Origin: JAYVYM01 sp046593925
Lineage (GTDB): Bacteria; Actinomycetota; Actinomycetes; Mycobacteriales; SCTD01
DNA: 64,000 nucleotides
Assembly: GCA_046593925.1 (NCBI GenBank)
Contig: JBKJQN010000008.1
Coordinates: 4,375-68,374 of the forward strand
Direction of reading: 5' to 3'
Below, one piece after another: positions 8,136-15,841 of this stretch. The notes beneath the pieces are model-generated. The model did no database searches, had not been told where the DNA came from, and worked only from the letters and a program-made list of their open reading frames with translations. How positions within the stretch are numbered: position 1 is the first letter of the stretch; each line of letters begins with the position of its first letter. The translations under genes and the position numbers were made by a program.

Positions 8136-9017
8136 TCAGCCTCGCAGCGGGAACACCGGGGCGCTGCCGTTCGGGGCGTCGGGGGCCCCCGACGCCGGCG
8201 GCGGGCCGGTGTCCTGCGGGACTGGTACCGGACGTGCCGCGCCGGCCGCGGCGGTCTCGCGGGCCATGAAGGCGCCGAGCTCGCCGATGGTGCCCATCAG
8301 GGGGGCCGGGAACACGACCGTGGTGTTCTTGTCCACGCCGATCTCCACCAGGCTCTGCAGGTTGCGCAGCTGGAGGGCGAGTGGGTGCGCCATCATGATG
8401 TCGGAGGCGACGCCGAGCGCCTCGGCGGCCAGCGACTCACCTTCCGCGTTGATGATTTTGGCCCGCTTCTCCCGCTCGGCCTCGGCCTGCCGGGCCATCG
8501 CCCGCTTCATGCTGTCCGGCAGCTGGATGTCCTTGAGCTCGACCAGGGTGACCTGGATGCCCCACTCCTCGGTGTTGATGTCCAGGATCTTGCGGATCTC
8601 GAGGTTGATGGAGTCGGTCTCGGACAGCGTCTCGTCCAAGGTGTGCTGCCCGACCTCCTTGCGCAGCGTGGTCTGGGCGATCTGGTCGATCGCCGCATAC
8701 ACGTTCTCGATGGCCACGACGGCTTTGGTGGCATCGACGACCCGGAAGTACGCAACGGCGGAGACATCCACGCTCACGTTGTCGCGGGTGATGATCCCCT
8801 GGGACTGGATCGGCATGGTGACGATGCGCAGCGACACCCGGTGGAGCACATCGACGATCGGGATGATCAGGCGCAGGCCGGGTTCGCGGACGCCGATCAC
8901 CCGGCCGAAGCGGAACAGGATGCCCTGCTCGTACTGCTTGATGATCCGTACCGACAGCGCGAGAACCAGCAGCACGGCAAGAGCAGTGACGACGAGGACG
9001 GTCAACGCAGTGGTCAT
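8136..9017 (-). CDS. SPFH/band 7 (slipin, stomatin-like) membrane protein
   Basis: This 293-residue protein has one N-terminal membrane helix (residues about 3-25) and then a complete SPFH domain: [80 protein letters not shown] and [21 protein letters not shown] coiled-coil stretch follows ([20 protein letters not shown]), then a proline- and alanine-rich tail. This is the slipin class, which forms oligomeric scaffolds in the membrane and is often paired with an NfeD protease partner; no NfeD gene is seen nearby. ATG at 9017 follows GAGGG. It leads the minus-strand unit SPFH-stress protein-mgtA and carries element B in its leader. Confidence 0.88.
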   Translation of the reverse strand: MTTALTVLVVTALAVLLVLALSVRIIKQYEQGILFRFGRVIGVREPGLRLIIPIVDVLHRVSLRIVTMPIQSQGIITRDNVSVDVSAVAYFRVVDATKAVVAIENVYAAIDQIAQTTLRKEVGQHTLDETLSETDSINLEIRKILDINTEEWGIQVTLVELKDIQLPDSMKRAMARQAEAEREKRAKIINAEGESLAAEALGVASDIMMAHPLALQLRNLQSLVEIGVDKNTTVVFPAPLMGTIGELGAFMARETAAAGAARPVPVPQDTGPPPASGAPDAPNGSAPVFPLRG

Positions 9018-9070
9018 GGATGCCCTCAGGAGAAGGTCACGGGGGCGTCCGGCGGCGAGCTGACGTGCTC

Positions 9071-9121
9071 CGGCGGCGCGGCTCTCGCGGCGCCGCCGTT
9101 CCGGACTGGCTGACACCCAGC
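9071..9121 (-). promoter_or_regulatory. upstream element B, shared with 4823-4874
   Basis: This is the second copy of the shared element. It lies about 55 bases upstream of the SPFH start, between that gene and the stop of the ANTAR-like gene at 9153. The strongest shared blocks are cggcggcgcg and cggactggctg. Position and orientation relative to the downstream gene match copy A. Confidence 0.4.
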
Positions 9122-9152
9122 AGCTAAGGGTGCGCGTCGGCGAGGTTTTCTG

Positions 9153-9773
9153 TCAATCCGGTCGAGCCCGATCCGCCAGCGCGGCCAGCAGTTCACGAGC
9201 CATGGCCGGTACCGTCAGTTCCGCGGCTGCGGCTCGGCCGTTCAGCTCCTGTCGAGCCGCGGCGGGAGGTCGCCCCTGCCCGATCAGCGCGCCAATGGCC
9301 TGCTCCACCGCGCGCACGTCGGCCAGTCCTGCGGCAAGCCGCGCGCCCTCCGGATCCGCCTGCAGGACCAGATGCCGGTCAACCAGGATTGGCGCACAGC
9401 CGGCGCCACGCTGTCCGGCCAGGTCGTCGGCGAGCAGCACGAAGGCACCCTCGGCGGACGCCTGCAGGAGCAGTACCGCTGCACCTCCGGGCACGGCGAG
9501 CGGCACAGCGATCGAGGCCCGCACGGTTGTCGTCGCGAACGAGGCGGCACCGATTGCGGACGAACTGACGGTGACATCCCCCGTGGGCCGGCTGAGCAGG
9601 AGCGACACTGCCAGGCCGGAGGGAACGTCGACGAGGACTTCGCGGGTCAGGTGGGCGAGTCCGGCCGCGAAGCCCGCCATCTCGCGTACGGCGTCATGCT
9701 GGCCATCGTCGTCCGGCAGGGGAGTGCCGCCGAGGGCTTGCAGGTGCTCGGCAAGCCGGCTCGCCAGGTCCAC
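9153..9773 (-). CDS. GAF-like/ANTAR-like protein, degenerate
   Basis: This is a 206-residue protein. The start is GTG at 9773, decided by GGAG eight bases upstream. Residues about 30-140 form a beta-rich domain with GAF-like alternation (VLVDVPSGLAVSLLLSRPTG, ASIAVPLAVPGGAAVLLLQA). The last 60 residues (VEQAIGALIGQGRPPAAARQ and LTVPAMARELLAALADRARP) align by shape with the three-helix ANTAR RNA-binding domain, but the conserved aromatic and arginine positions are weak. It is followed downstream by the SPFH unit and preceded by a well-formed GAF-ANTAR gene on the same strand. It may be a divergent paralogue acting with that protein in signal-dependent antitermination; this is inference. Confidence 0.5.
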   Translation of the reverse strand: MDLASRLAEHLQALGGTPLPDDDGQHDAVREMAGFAAGLAHLTREVLVDVPSGLAVSLLLSRPTGDVTVSSSAIGAASFATTTVRASIAVPLAVPGGAAVLLLQASAEGAFVLLADDLAGQRGAGCAPILVDRHLVLQADPEGARLAAGLADVRAVEQAIGALIGQGRPPAAARQELNGRAAAAELTVPAMARELLAALADRARPD

Positions 9774-9964
9774 GGGGTCGACTCCTGCCCGACACGGATC
9801 ACGAAGACCCGTCCCTGCCGTCCGCGGCGGACCACGGCCCGGCCGGGAGGCGGCGGTGACCGCAGCCCGGGTCGAAGGCTGCCGTAGGGCGCAGGGGGCG
9901 GGTTGGTGCACTCCAGCCGGCGCGCCGTACGAGCGACGGATGCCTTCCGATCCGCCATGCCACG

Positions 9965-10693
9965 CTACGCCGGTCGGCTGCGGGCTCGGCGGACCGCCTC
10001 GTCGACCAGCACCCGGGCGACCTCCGCGACCTTGACGTGCTGCGTCTGACTCATGGTGCGGAGCCGGTCGAACGCCTCCTGCGGCGTGGCGCCGCTCCGG
10101 CTCATCAGTACGCCGAGCGCCTGGTCGATCACTGCCCGGCTGTTCAACGCTTCCGCAAGCTGCCCGGCGAGGCGCTGGGACTGCGCCAGGACCTGGGCGT
10201 TGTGCACCGACACCGCGGCGGGACGAGCGAACAGCTCCCCGATCCGCACCGAATCGGCACCGAACGCATTCTTGGCGCGGGCATACACGTTCATCGCCCC
10301 GATGACCTGGTCGTCCGCTCCCGTTCCGGGCAGCAGCAGCGGGAGCGAGAGGACGCTGTGCACGCCCATCCGACCGATCCGCGGGCCGAAGTGTGGCCAG
10401 CGCGGGTCCCCGCCGAGCGAGCCGGAGGTCTGCGTGACACCCGAGGCGACCGCCTGCAGGCACGGTCCCTCTCCCAGGCCGTACTGGACATCGTCGACGG
10501 CATGCACGAACTCGGCGCTGGCCACCACGGTCTGCGCCCGGTCGTCCTCGAGCATCGTCAAGCCCGCGCCGTCGGCCCCCGGGATGGCGTGTACGGCAAA
10601 CTGCGCGATCTCGGTCAGCGTGTCGCCCAGGGGACGGTGGCCGGTCAACAGACCGGACAGCCCCGCCAGGCTCACTGTCAGGTCCTCGTCCAC
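9965..10693 (-). CDS. GAF-ANTAR transcription antitermination regulator
   Basis: This is a 242-residue regulator. The N-terminal two thirds is a GAF domain (AVHAIPGADGAGLTMLEDDR, YGLGEGPCLQAVASGVTQTS, RMGVHSVLSLPLLLPGTGAD). The C-terminal ANTAR domain runs from about residue 180: NSRAVIDQALGVLMSRSGAT, then PQEAFDRLRTMSQTQHVKVA. This architecture is abundant in actinobacteria and acts by binding two-hairpin RNA motifs to relieve termination, with the GAF domain sensing a ligand or redox state. GTG at 10693 is placed five bases after GGAGG; a GTG two codons earlier is possible. The 300 bases upstream hold no clear gene. Its target is unknown, but the neighbouring stress genes are candidates. 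Confidence 0.82.
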   Translation of the reverse strand: MDEDLTVSLAGLSGLLTGHRPLGDTLTEIAQFAVHAIPGADGAGLTMLEDDRAQTVVASAEFVHAVDDVQYGLGEGPCLQAVASGVTQTSGSLGGDPRWPHFGPRIGRMGVHSVLSLPLLLPGTGADDQVIGAMNVYARAKNAFGADSVRIGELFARPAAVSVHNAQVLAQSQRLAGQLAEALNSRAVIDQALGVLMSRSGATPQEAFDRLRTMSQTQHVKVAEVARVLVDEAVRRARSRPA

Positions 10694-10993
10694 AGCCACC
10701 TCCGGGTCCGGGGCGCGCGCGCCGGCGCCCACACCAGTGTGCGGCCCGTCGGCCCTGCCGTCCGGTCTCGGGCGAACCCGACCCACCCCCGGGGGCTGTC
10801 CACGCTGTCCAACCGGGCGTATGGTGATGGCGCTGAGCAAGACAGCCAACCCGGATCGGGACCGCCGCGCGCCGCGCGCCGCTGTTCTTGAGCACCACGC
10901 TCGCCGCCGGGTAGCCCGGGGAACTTCGCGCTCACCGGAGCCCGACATGCCCTTCGTCAGCTCGTATGGTGCCTTGCAAGGCATCGAACGCCT

Positions 10994-11152
10994 GTGACCG
11001 TCACCCGCCAGGACGGACCCGGTGCGCGCTCGGTGCCGGTCCGTCCGAACGATCAGGCGGAGCGCATCGTGGCCGTCCTGAAGCACTTCAGCCAGCACCG
11101 GTCCGTGCGCGAGCCGCGGGACGCACCGCCGGAGGAGGCGGCTAGCCGCTGA
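10994..11152 (+). CDS. small basic/acidic protein, 52 aa, unknown
   Basis: From GTG 10994 to TGA 11152 a short frame reads VTVTRQDGPGARSVPVRPND and QAERIVAVLKHFSQHRSVRE, ending PPEEAASR. Third positions are strongly GC-biased and the middle would form an amphipathic helix (RIVAVLKHF). No family was recognised. The opposite strand is also open here but reads poorly. It may be a genuine small gene or the truncated end of something larger. Confidence 0.35.
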   Translation: MTVTRQDGPGARSVPVRPNDQAERIVAVLKHFSQHRSVREPRDAPPEEAASR

Positions 11153-11241
11153 CGGCGACGCGTGGACCCCGGTACCCGGTTGCCGGGGCCACCCGCGGCG
11201 AAGGGTCGGCGGCCGGGCGACCAGCTTCGGCGTCCGCCGCG

Positions 11242-11460
11242 GTGGTGCTCAGGGGCGTGTCGGTCCGGCGCGGCCGGCGTGACGTGCTGCATGACGTGTC
11301 GTGCGAGCTCCGGGCCGGTGCTGTCACCGGACTTGTCGGGCCGAGCGGCGGCGGCAAGAGCACGCTGTTGAGCGCCGTTGTCGGGGTGCCGGCCGGTGTC
11401 TGCGGCCGGGTCGATGTCCTCGGCGCCACCGCAGGAACGCCGCATCGGACCCACCGTCCC
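11242..11460 (+). pseudogene. N-terminal remnant of an ABC transporter ATPase
   Basis: From GTG 11242 the frame reads VVLRGVSVRRGRRDVLHDVS and AGAVTGLVGPSGGGKSTLLS, a normal start of an ABC ATPase including the Walker A box GPSGGGKST, and continues VGVPAGVCGRVDVLGATAGT. It then falls into unrelated sequence where the Q-loop should be, and the signature and Walker B motifs are missing. About 70 of some 230 residues remain. It could hydrolyse nothing. It lies between the small frame at 10994 and the PAP2 gene on the other strand. Confidence 0.65.
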
Positions 11461-11616
11461 ACGTTCGGTGTGGGCGGGTCGTCACGACGGGATGCTCTTC
11501 TGCTGCCGGAGAACCGATCTTGTCGAGGGATCAGTTCAACCGCAACAGGAGGGAATCCGTGAGAGATGCGGGTGTGAGCTCAGGACAGGATCATCGTCTG
11601 GGACGGTGGATCCAGG

Positions 11617-12510
11617 CTAAGGACCACGTGAACCTGCTTCTGTTGACTCGCCGGCCTGAGTTGTTGAGCCGGTGGACCGGGTCCGGACGACGACACGAAC
11701 CGCGGCTGTCGGTTGGGAGGTTGAGGCCAAGGTGGCAGTGGCGGCGATCAGGACGCCGAGCAGCAGAGTCCCGAACAGCCAGCCGCCGACCACGTCGGTG
11801 AACCAGTGCTTGAGCAGGAAGATGCGGGTGTACCCCTCGACGAACGCCGCGACGGCGAGCAGTGTGAACAGCCACCGCCGCACGGCGGGGCGCTGCTTTC
11901 GGCCGAGGATGAGCAGATACAAGATTGCACCGTAGATGGCGATCAGGCGGGCGACCCCACCGGACGGGTAGGTCCCCAGCGTCGTGGGGGGGTGGCCTCT
12001 GGCGACGACTTTGCCCAGGAGCTTCTGGCCGTACTTCTCGAAGCCGTACGCCGCAGCGATAACGATCGGCGGGATCCACCACCCGCGGCGGCGCCAGATG
12101 ACCGGCAGCACGACGGCCGAGAGCACGGACACGGTCTTCACCTGGTGCCGGTTGCCCATCTGCGTGAACAGGGCACTGATCGTGGTCCATGTCCGGTGGC
12201 CCTGCCGTTGAGCGGCGAACCGGAACAGCGGCACGTCCAGGTTTGGCTGGAGAAGTTTGACCAGGGCTCCGAACACCCAGCACACCGCGACCGTCGCGGC
12301 AGCCCCTGCCAGCAGCACCGCCACGGCGGCGCCCGCAGTGCCCAGGTTCTCCGTCAGGGACGCTCGCACAGCGGTGGTACGAGCGCCCAGCGCGACCAGC
12401 CAGGGTCGGCCGGCCAGCGGCCGGACGGCGAGCAGTCGGGCCGCCAACCCGATGGCAACCACTCCGATTAGCAGCAGTGACAACCACAGCAGCACCGTTT
12501 CGGGCTCCAC
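11617..12510 (-). CDS. PAP2-superfamily membrane phosphatase-like protein
   Basis: This is a 297-residue protein with about six membrane helices. The three PAP2 phosphatase motifs can be located: KLLGKVVARGHPP for the first (K and R present), PSGG for the second, and TRIFLLKHWFTDVVGGW for the third, with the R, H and D spaced correctly. The second motif normally reads PSGH; here the histidine, one of the catalytic pair, is glycine. Either the enzyme uses another residue, or it has lost phosphatase activity and kept a structural or binding role. ATG 12510 gives a good N-terminal helix (TVLLWLSLLLIGVVAIGLAA). Family members dephosphorylate undecaprenyl-PP or lipid phosphates at the outer face of the membrane. 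Confidence 0.75.
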   Translation of the reverse strand: MEPETVLLWLSLLLIGVVAIGLAARLLAVRPLAGRPWLVALGARTTAVRASLTENLGTAGAAVAVLLAGAAATVAVCWVFGALVKLLQPNLDVPLFRFAAQRQGHRTWTTISALFTQMGNRHQVKTVSVLSAVVLPVIWRRRGWWIPPIVIAAAYGFEKYGQKLLGKVVARGHPPTTLGTYPSGGVARLIAIYGAILYLLILGRKQRPAVRRWLFTLLAVAAFVEGYTRIFLLKHWFTDVVGGWLFGTLLLGVLIAATATLASTSQPTAAVRVVVRTRSTGSTTQAGESTEAGSRGP

Positions 12511-13099
12511 GATCTCTCGATGAGCGCCGAGCGGTTGCCGACGCGGGGAGCGTCACGGTATCCACCCGCCGCCGAGACCGCAGCCGGTCGGCACGCGCTG
12601 GCCCTTCGGGGTGAGGGGGGCAGTCCACCGCTCGGAGCCGGCGTCGCTTGAGGCGGAATCCGGCGCTCGCCCTGCCGGCCTCAGCCGACGAGGACCTCTG
12701 TTTGAGGGAGCGGCGGCCGAAGCGAAGGCGGAACCCGGTCGGCAAGGTGCCTCACCTAGGTCGGCGGCGAGCAGTCCCCGCTTAGACCTCTGGCCCGACA
12801 GCCGTCGGTTCGAGCTGGTCGGGAGACCGAAGCGGGCGTTGTCGTCGATGACGACGAGCTCTCAGTCGAAGACGGTGCTTTCCCGACGCCCAGCGGGAGG
12901 TAAAGGAGGCACTGAAGGGCGGAGCAGGACAGCCGCTGGGCTTATCCCACTGCCACACGCCCGGCGGCGTCGTGCCATCTTCACGTGGCGCGTGGTGGCC
13001 TCGGGGCGCAGCCAGATCGGCCAGCCGGGCGCGCCCGCGCCCGCGCTCGGCGCGGCCAAGCTCCGGCGCCGCAGCCCGTGACGATCGCAGCCCGTGACG
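12511..13099. other. 589 bases without a supportable gene
   Basis: Open frames exist on both strands because of the high GC content, but each is arginine- or proline-rich without a family pattern, and third-position bias is not consistent with one frame. I see no repeat, tRNA or clear terminator. Given the remnants on both sides it is most likely decayed coding DNA. Confidence 0.5.
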
Positions 13100-13396
13100 A
13101 CCCCAGCCCGCGAGCCGGACATGGACCACCGGACTGTCGTCAGGGAGTCGGATCCGCAGCCATCGATCTCGGTAGGCGGCCATGGCGCTCTGGTGGCCGG
13201 CGTCCCTGGGACGCAGCAGCAGCCCGGCGCCATGCTTCCAACGCCCACTCACCAGCACGTCCACCTCAGCGGCCGTGACCAGGTTGCGCCACCACCGCCT
13301 GCTAGCCGGCCGACCGGGGACCACCCCGATGTCACCGACGTCGTCGGCGTGTTGCGCGGGGAGCTCGAGGGTCCGGCGCCGGCAGCGTGACCGCAC
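13100..13396 (-). pseudogene. remnant of a nitroreductase/deazaflavin-type small oxidoreductase
   Basis: In the minus frame, DVGDIGVVPGRPASRRWWRN, then LVTAAEVDVLVSGRWKHGAG and AMAAYRDRWLRIRLPDDSP resemble the central and C-terminal part of the small actinobacterial proteins annotated as nitroreductase or quinone reductase of the deazaflavin-dependent superfamily (the GRP...WWRNL motif is typical). The N-terminal third is missing or frame-shifted, and the frame runs past the expected end into low-quality sequence. I therefore treat it as a decayed copy. The family assignment is by motif memory only. Confidence 0.4.
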
Positions 13397-13429
13397 CGGG
13401 GGCGGCCACCCGACCAGTCGGCGCTCGGG

Positions 13430-13728
13430 GTGGTCGCTCCGACGAAGATGACTGCCATCGTCGGGCTCCAGGCCGCTGCGCTCGCCGTAACCCAGAGCCG
13501 GCTGCCCGTTTCACCGACCAGGGCCGCAGATGCCTTCGCCGCTGTTGCTGCGGCCATCATGCCGATCAGCTCCGCGAACGAGCAGAGCAGCACCCAGCGG
13601 CCCGTCGACCAGATGGGCCACCCGTCGTACCGGAGAGCGCTGCACGGGCCGCCTCAGCCCGCGGGCCGGCGGAAGAAGGCAGTCACGAAGACGATGTTCC
13701 ACGTGAACAGGCCGGCCCGTTCCGACAC
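13430..13728 (-). pseudogene. membrane protein remnant with an in-frame stop
   Basis: From GTG 13728 a frame reads VSERAGLFTWNIVFVTAFFR, meets TGA at 13656-13654, and resumes in the same frame with YDGWPIWSTGRWVLLCSFAE and LIGMMAAATAAKASAALVGE. The hydrophobic segments on either side of the stop look like parts of one small integral membrane protein. No family was recognised. A single substitution would explain the TGA; a second start after it is also possible. Confidence 0.3.
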
Positions 13729-13730
13729 GC

Positions 13731-14054
13731 CGGGTCACGTCTGCCACCTGCCCAACGACCCCGACACCCGCACCACCGGGGCAGATCGTCGAGATGCTGC
13801 TACCGGCCTCCTACCCCCCGCGCGGTCCCGCCCCGACCACACCCCGGACCGTCCAGCCGGCGCGCAGGTCCGGGACCTTCGCCTCTAGGTGAGCACAGCT
13901 GCCGAGGCGACGTTGGTCTCTGCCAGGAGATGCACGCAGCCAGAGCGTCCCACTGCCAGCAGCTGTGGGGGCGCGATCGCCGTTCGAACCCGCTTGTGTC
14001 CGCACGTCACGCACCGCGCTTCCCGCGATTGCTCTTACCGCTGAGGAGGACACC
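13731..14054. other. 324 bases without a supportable gene
   Basis: Proline- and arginine-rich open frames only. The last bases (gaggaggacacc) form a strong ribosome binding site for the TTG start of the dehydrogenase remnant at 14055, so a promoter for that former gene should lie in this stretch. I cannot define -35 or -10 boxes. Confidence 0.4.
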
Positions 14055-14245
14055 TTGAGAGCCGCCGTCGCCAGCGACATCCACGCCGCCCGGGGCGAGT
14101 GGCCGGTAAGTCCGTCACCGCCTTGCGTCCCCGGTCACGAGGGCGTCGGGCACGTCGAGCGCCGGGGGCACCACGCCGGCTACTCGGTGGACGGGACCGC
14201 GGCCGGGCACACCGTCGTACCTGCCGCCCCCGCACCCCATCCAGG
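14055..14245 (+). pseudogene. zinc alcohol dehydrogenase, pieces joined across internal deletions
   Basis: The start is TTG 14055 behind a perfect GAGGAG site. The first residues MRAAV are the usual start of AdhP-type alcohol dehydrogenases. The frame then jumps to DIHAARGEWPVSPSPPCVPG and HEGVGHVE, which in complete enzymes follows about 35 residues later and contains the GHE zinc region. It then jumps again to GYSVDG, normally some 60 residues further on. So at least two in-frame deletions removed the catalytic cysteine region and the structural zinc loop, and the coenzyme domain is absent. It cannot be active. Confidence 0.65.
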
Positions 14246-14359
14246 AGGACTCCCCGTGAACAGACCCGCATCACCCGCCAAGATCCCGGACCCCGCCGGT
14301 GCCGACCGGTACTGCGGCGTCGTTCCGCGGGGCGCCACGACCCGGCTGTCGAGCACCCG

Positions 14360-15841
14360 GTGAGTACGCACGTCGAGAGGGCCGCCGCCGGCGCATCGAC
14401 TTCCGCGGTGGCCACTGCCTCGCAGGGCGAGCCGACCACGGGCTCGTTCGGATTGCCCACCGCAACCGCTCTGGTCATCGGGTCGGTGATCGGCACCGGG
14501 GTGTTCGCACTGCCCTCGGCCCTCGCACCATTCGGCCCGATCAGCCTGGTCTCGTTCGTCCTGGTGACGGTGGGGGCGATGGCGTTGGCGCTGACGTTCG
14601 GGGCGCTGTCCAAGCGGGTGCTCGGCTCGGGCGGCCCGTACGTCTACGCCCGCGACGCGTTCGGTGACTTCGGCGGGTTCCTCAACGCCTGGTCCTACTG
14701 GATCACCGCCTGGGCCGGCAACGCCGCGATCGTGGTGGCGCTGGTGGGCTATGTCGAGGTCTTCTGGAACAAGGGCCACTCGACCGGTTGGTCGATCGTC
14801 ATCGCCATGGTTGGCCTGTGGGTCCCCGCCCTGATCAACCTGTCCGGCGTACGGAACTTCGCGCTCACCCAGAACATCACCACGGTGCTGAAGTTCGTAC
14901 CGCTGCTCTTCATGGCAACGGTCGGGCTGTTGTTCATCAAGTCGGACAACTTCGGGGCCTTCAACGCCAGTGGCACGTCCGTCGCCAGCGCGATCTCGGC
15001 AGCTGCTGCCATCGCGCTGTTCGCCTATCTGGGTATCGAGACTGCCTCGGTCGCGGCCGGTCGCGTCCGCAACCCGATGCGAAACGTCGGCCTCGCCACG
15101 GTGCTCGGCACGGTCGGCTGCGCGGTCGTGTACATCCTCGGCACCGTCACCGTGTTCGGCACCGTCTCCAACGCCGCGCTGCGCTCCTCGAGCGCCCCTT
15201 TCAGCGACTCTGCCAACGCCATCTTCGGCGGAACCTGGGCCGGTCAGGTCGTTGCCGTCGCCGCGATCGTCTCCGGGCTCGGCGCCCTGATCGGCTGGAC
15301 GCTGATCACCGCGGAGATGCCGCTCGCGGCGGCGCAGGACCGGCTGTTCCCGGCCCGCTTCGCCCGGCTGCGTCGCGGGGTGCCCGCCTTCGGCATCCTC
15401 TGCGCCACCGTGCTGGCGTCGGTCCTGACTGCGATCAGCTACTCGAGCTTCGACAGCGTCTTCACGACCCTGGTGCTGCTGTCGGTGTTCACCGCCGTCG
15501 TGCCGTACCTGTTCAGCGCGGCCGCGCAGCTGTACTGGCTGCTGGTCCGGGGCCGCGCTACGGCCTGGCCGCACTTGGTCAGGGACTGCGGAGTCGCGAG
15601 CGGCGCGCTGGTCTTCTGCTTCTGGTCACTCGCAGGCAGCGGCTACCAAGCCGTCTATTACGGGGTGTTCTGCCTGCTGCTCGGCGTCCCGGTGTACATC
15701 TGGCTCAAGGTCGGGCGGCACGAGTTCGGCGAGACCCCCGTCGTCCCGGCGGACCCGTCAGCTGTGCCAGCGGTGCCGCTGCCGGGTGCGTCGACGCCGA
15801 TCGTGCCCGTCGCCGTGCCGGTGCCACGGGCACGGCGGTGA
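14360..15841 (+). CDS. APC-family amino acid antiporter, probable arginine/ornithine exchanger
   Basis: This 493-residue protein has about twelve membrane helices and the APC consensus at helix 1, ALVIGSVIGTGVFALPSALA. Other typical segments are VLGSGGPYVYARDAFGDFGG and AAAAIALFAYLGIETASVAA. It leads an arginine deiminase operon, so the likely job is exchange of external arginine for ornithine (ArcD-like in function, though of the YjdE/CadB-like branch of the superfamily). The start is GTG 14360; the first 30 residues are a polar tail before helix 1. Its stop TGA overlaps the GTG of the following P-type ATPase (GTGA), which couples their translation. Substrate is inferred from context. Confidence 0.85.
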   Translation: MSTHVERAAAGASTSAVATASQGEPTTGSFGLPTATALVIGSVIGTGVFALPSALAPFGPISLVSFVLVTVGAMALALTFGALSKRVLGSGGPYVYARDAFGDFGGFLNAWSYWITAWAGNAAIVVALVGYVEVFWNKGHSTGWSIVIAMVGLWVPALINLSGVRNFALTQNITTVLKFVPLLFMATVGLLFIKSDNFGAFNASGTSVASAISAAAAIALFAYLGIETASVAAGRVRNPMRNVGLATVLGTVGCAVVYILGTVTVFGTVSNAALRSSSAPFSDSANAIFGGTWAGQVVAVAAIVSGLGALIGWTLITAEMPLAAAQDRLFPARFARLRRGVPAFGILCATVLASVLTAISYSSFDSVFTTLVLLSVFTAVVPYLFSAAAQLYWLLVRGRATAWPHLVRDCGVASGALVFCFWSLAGSGYQAVYYGVFCLLLGVPVYIWLKVGRHEFGETPVVPADPSAVPAVPLPGASTPIVPVAVPVPRARR

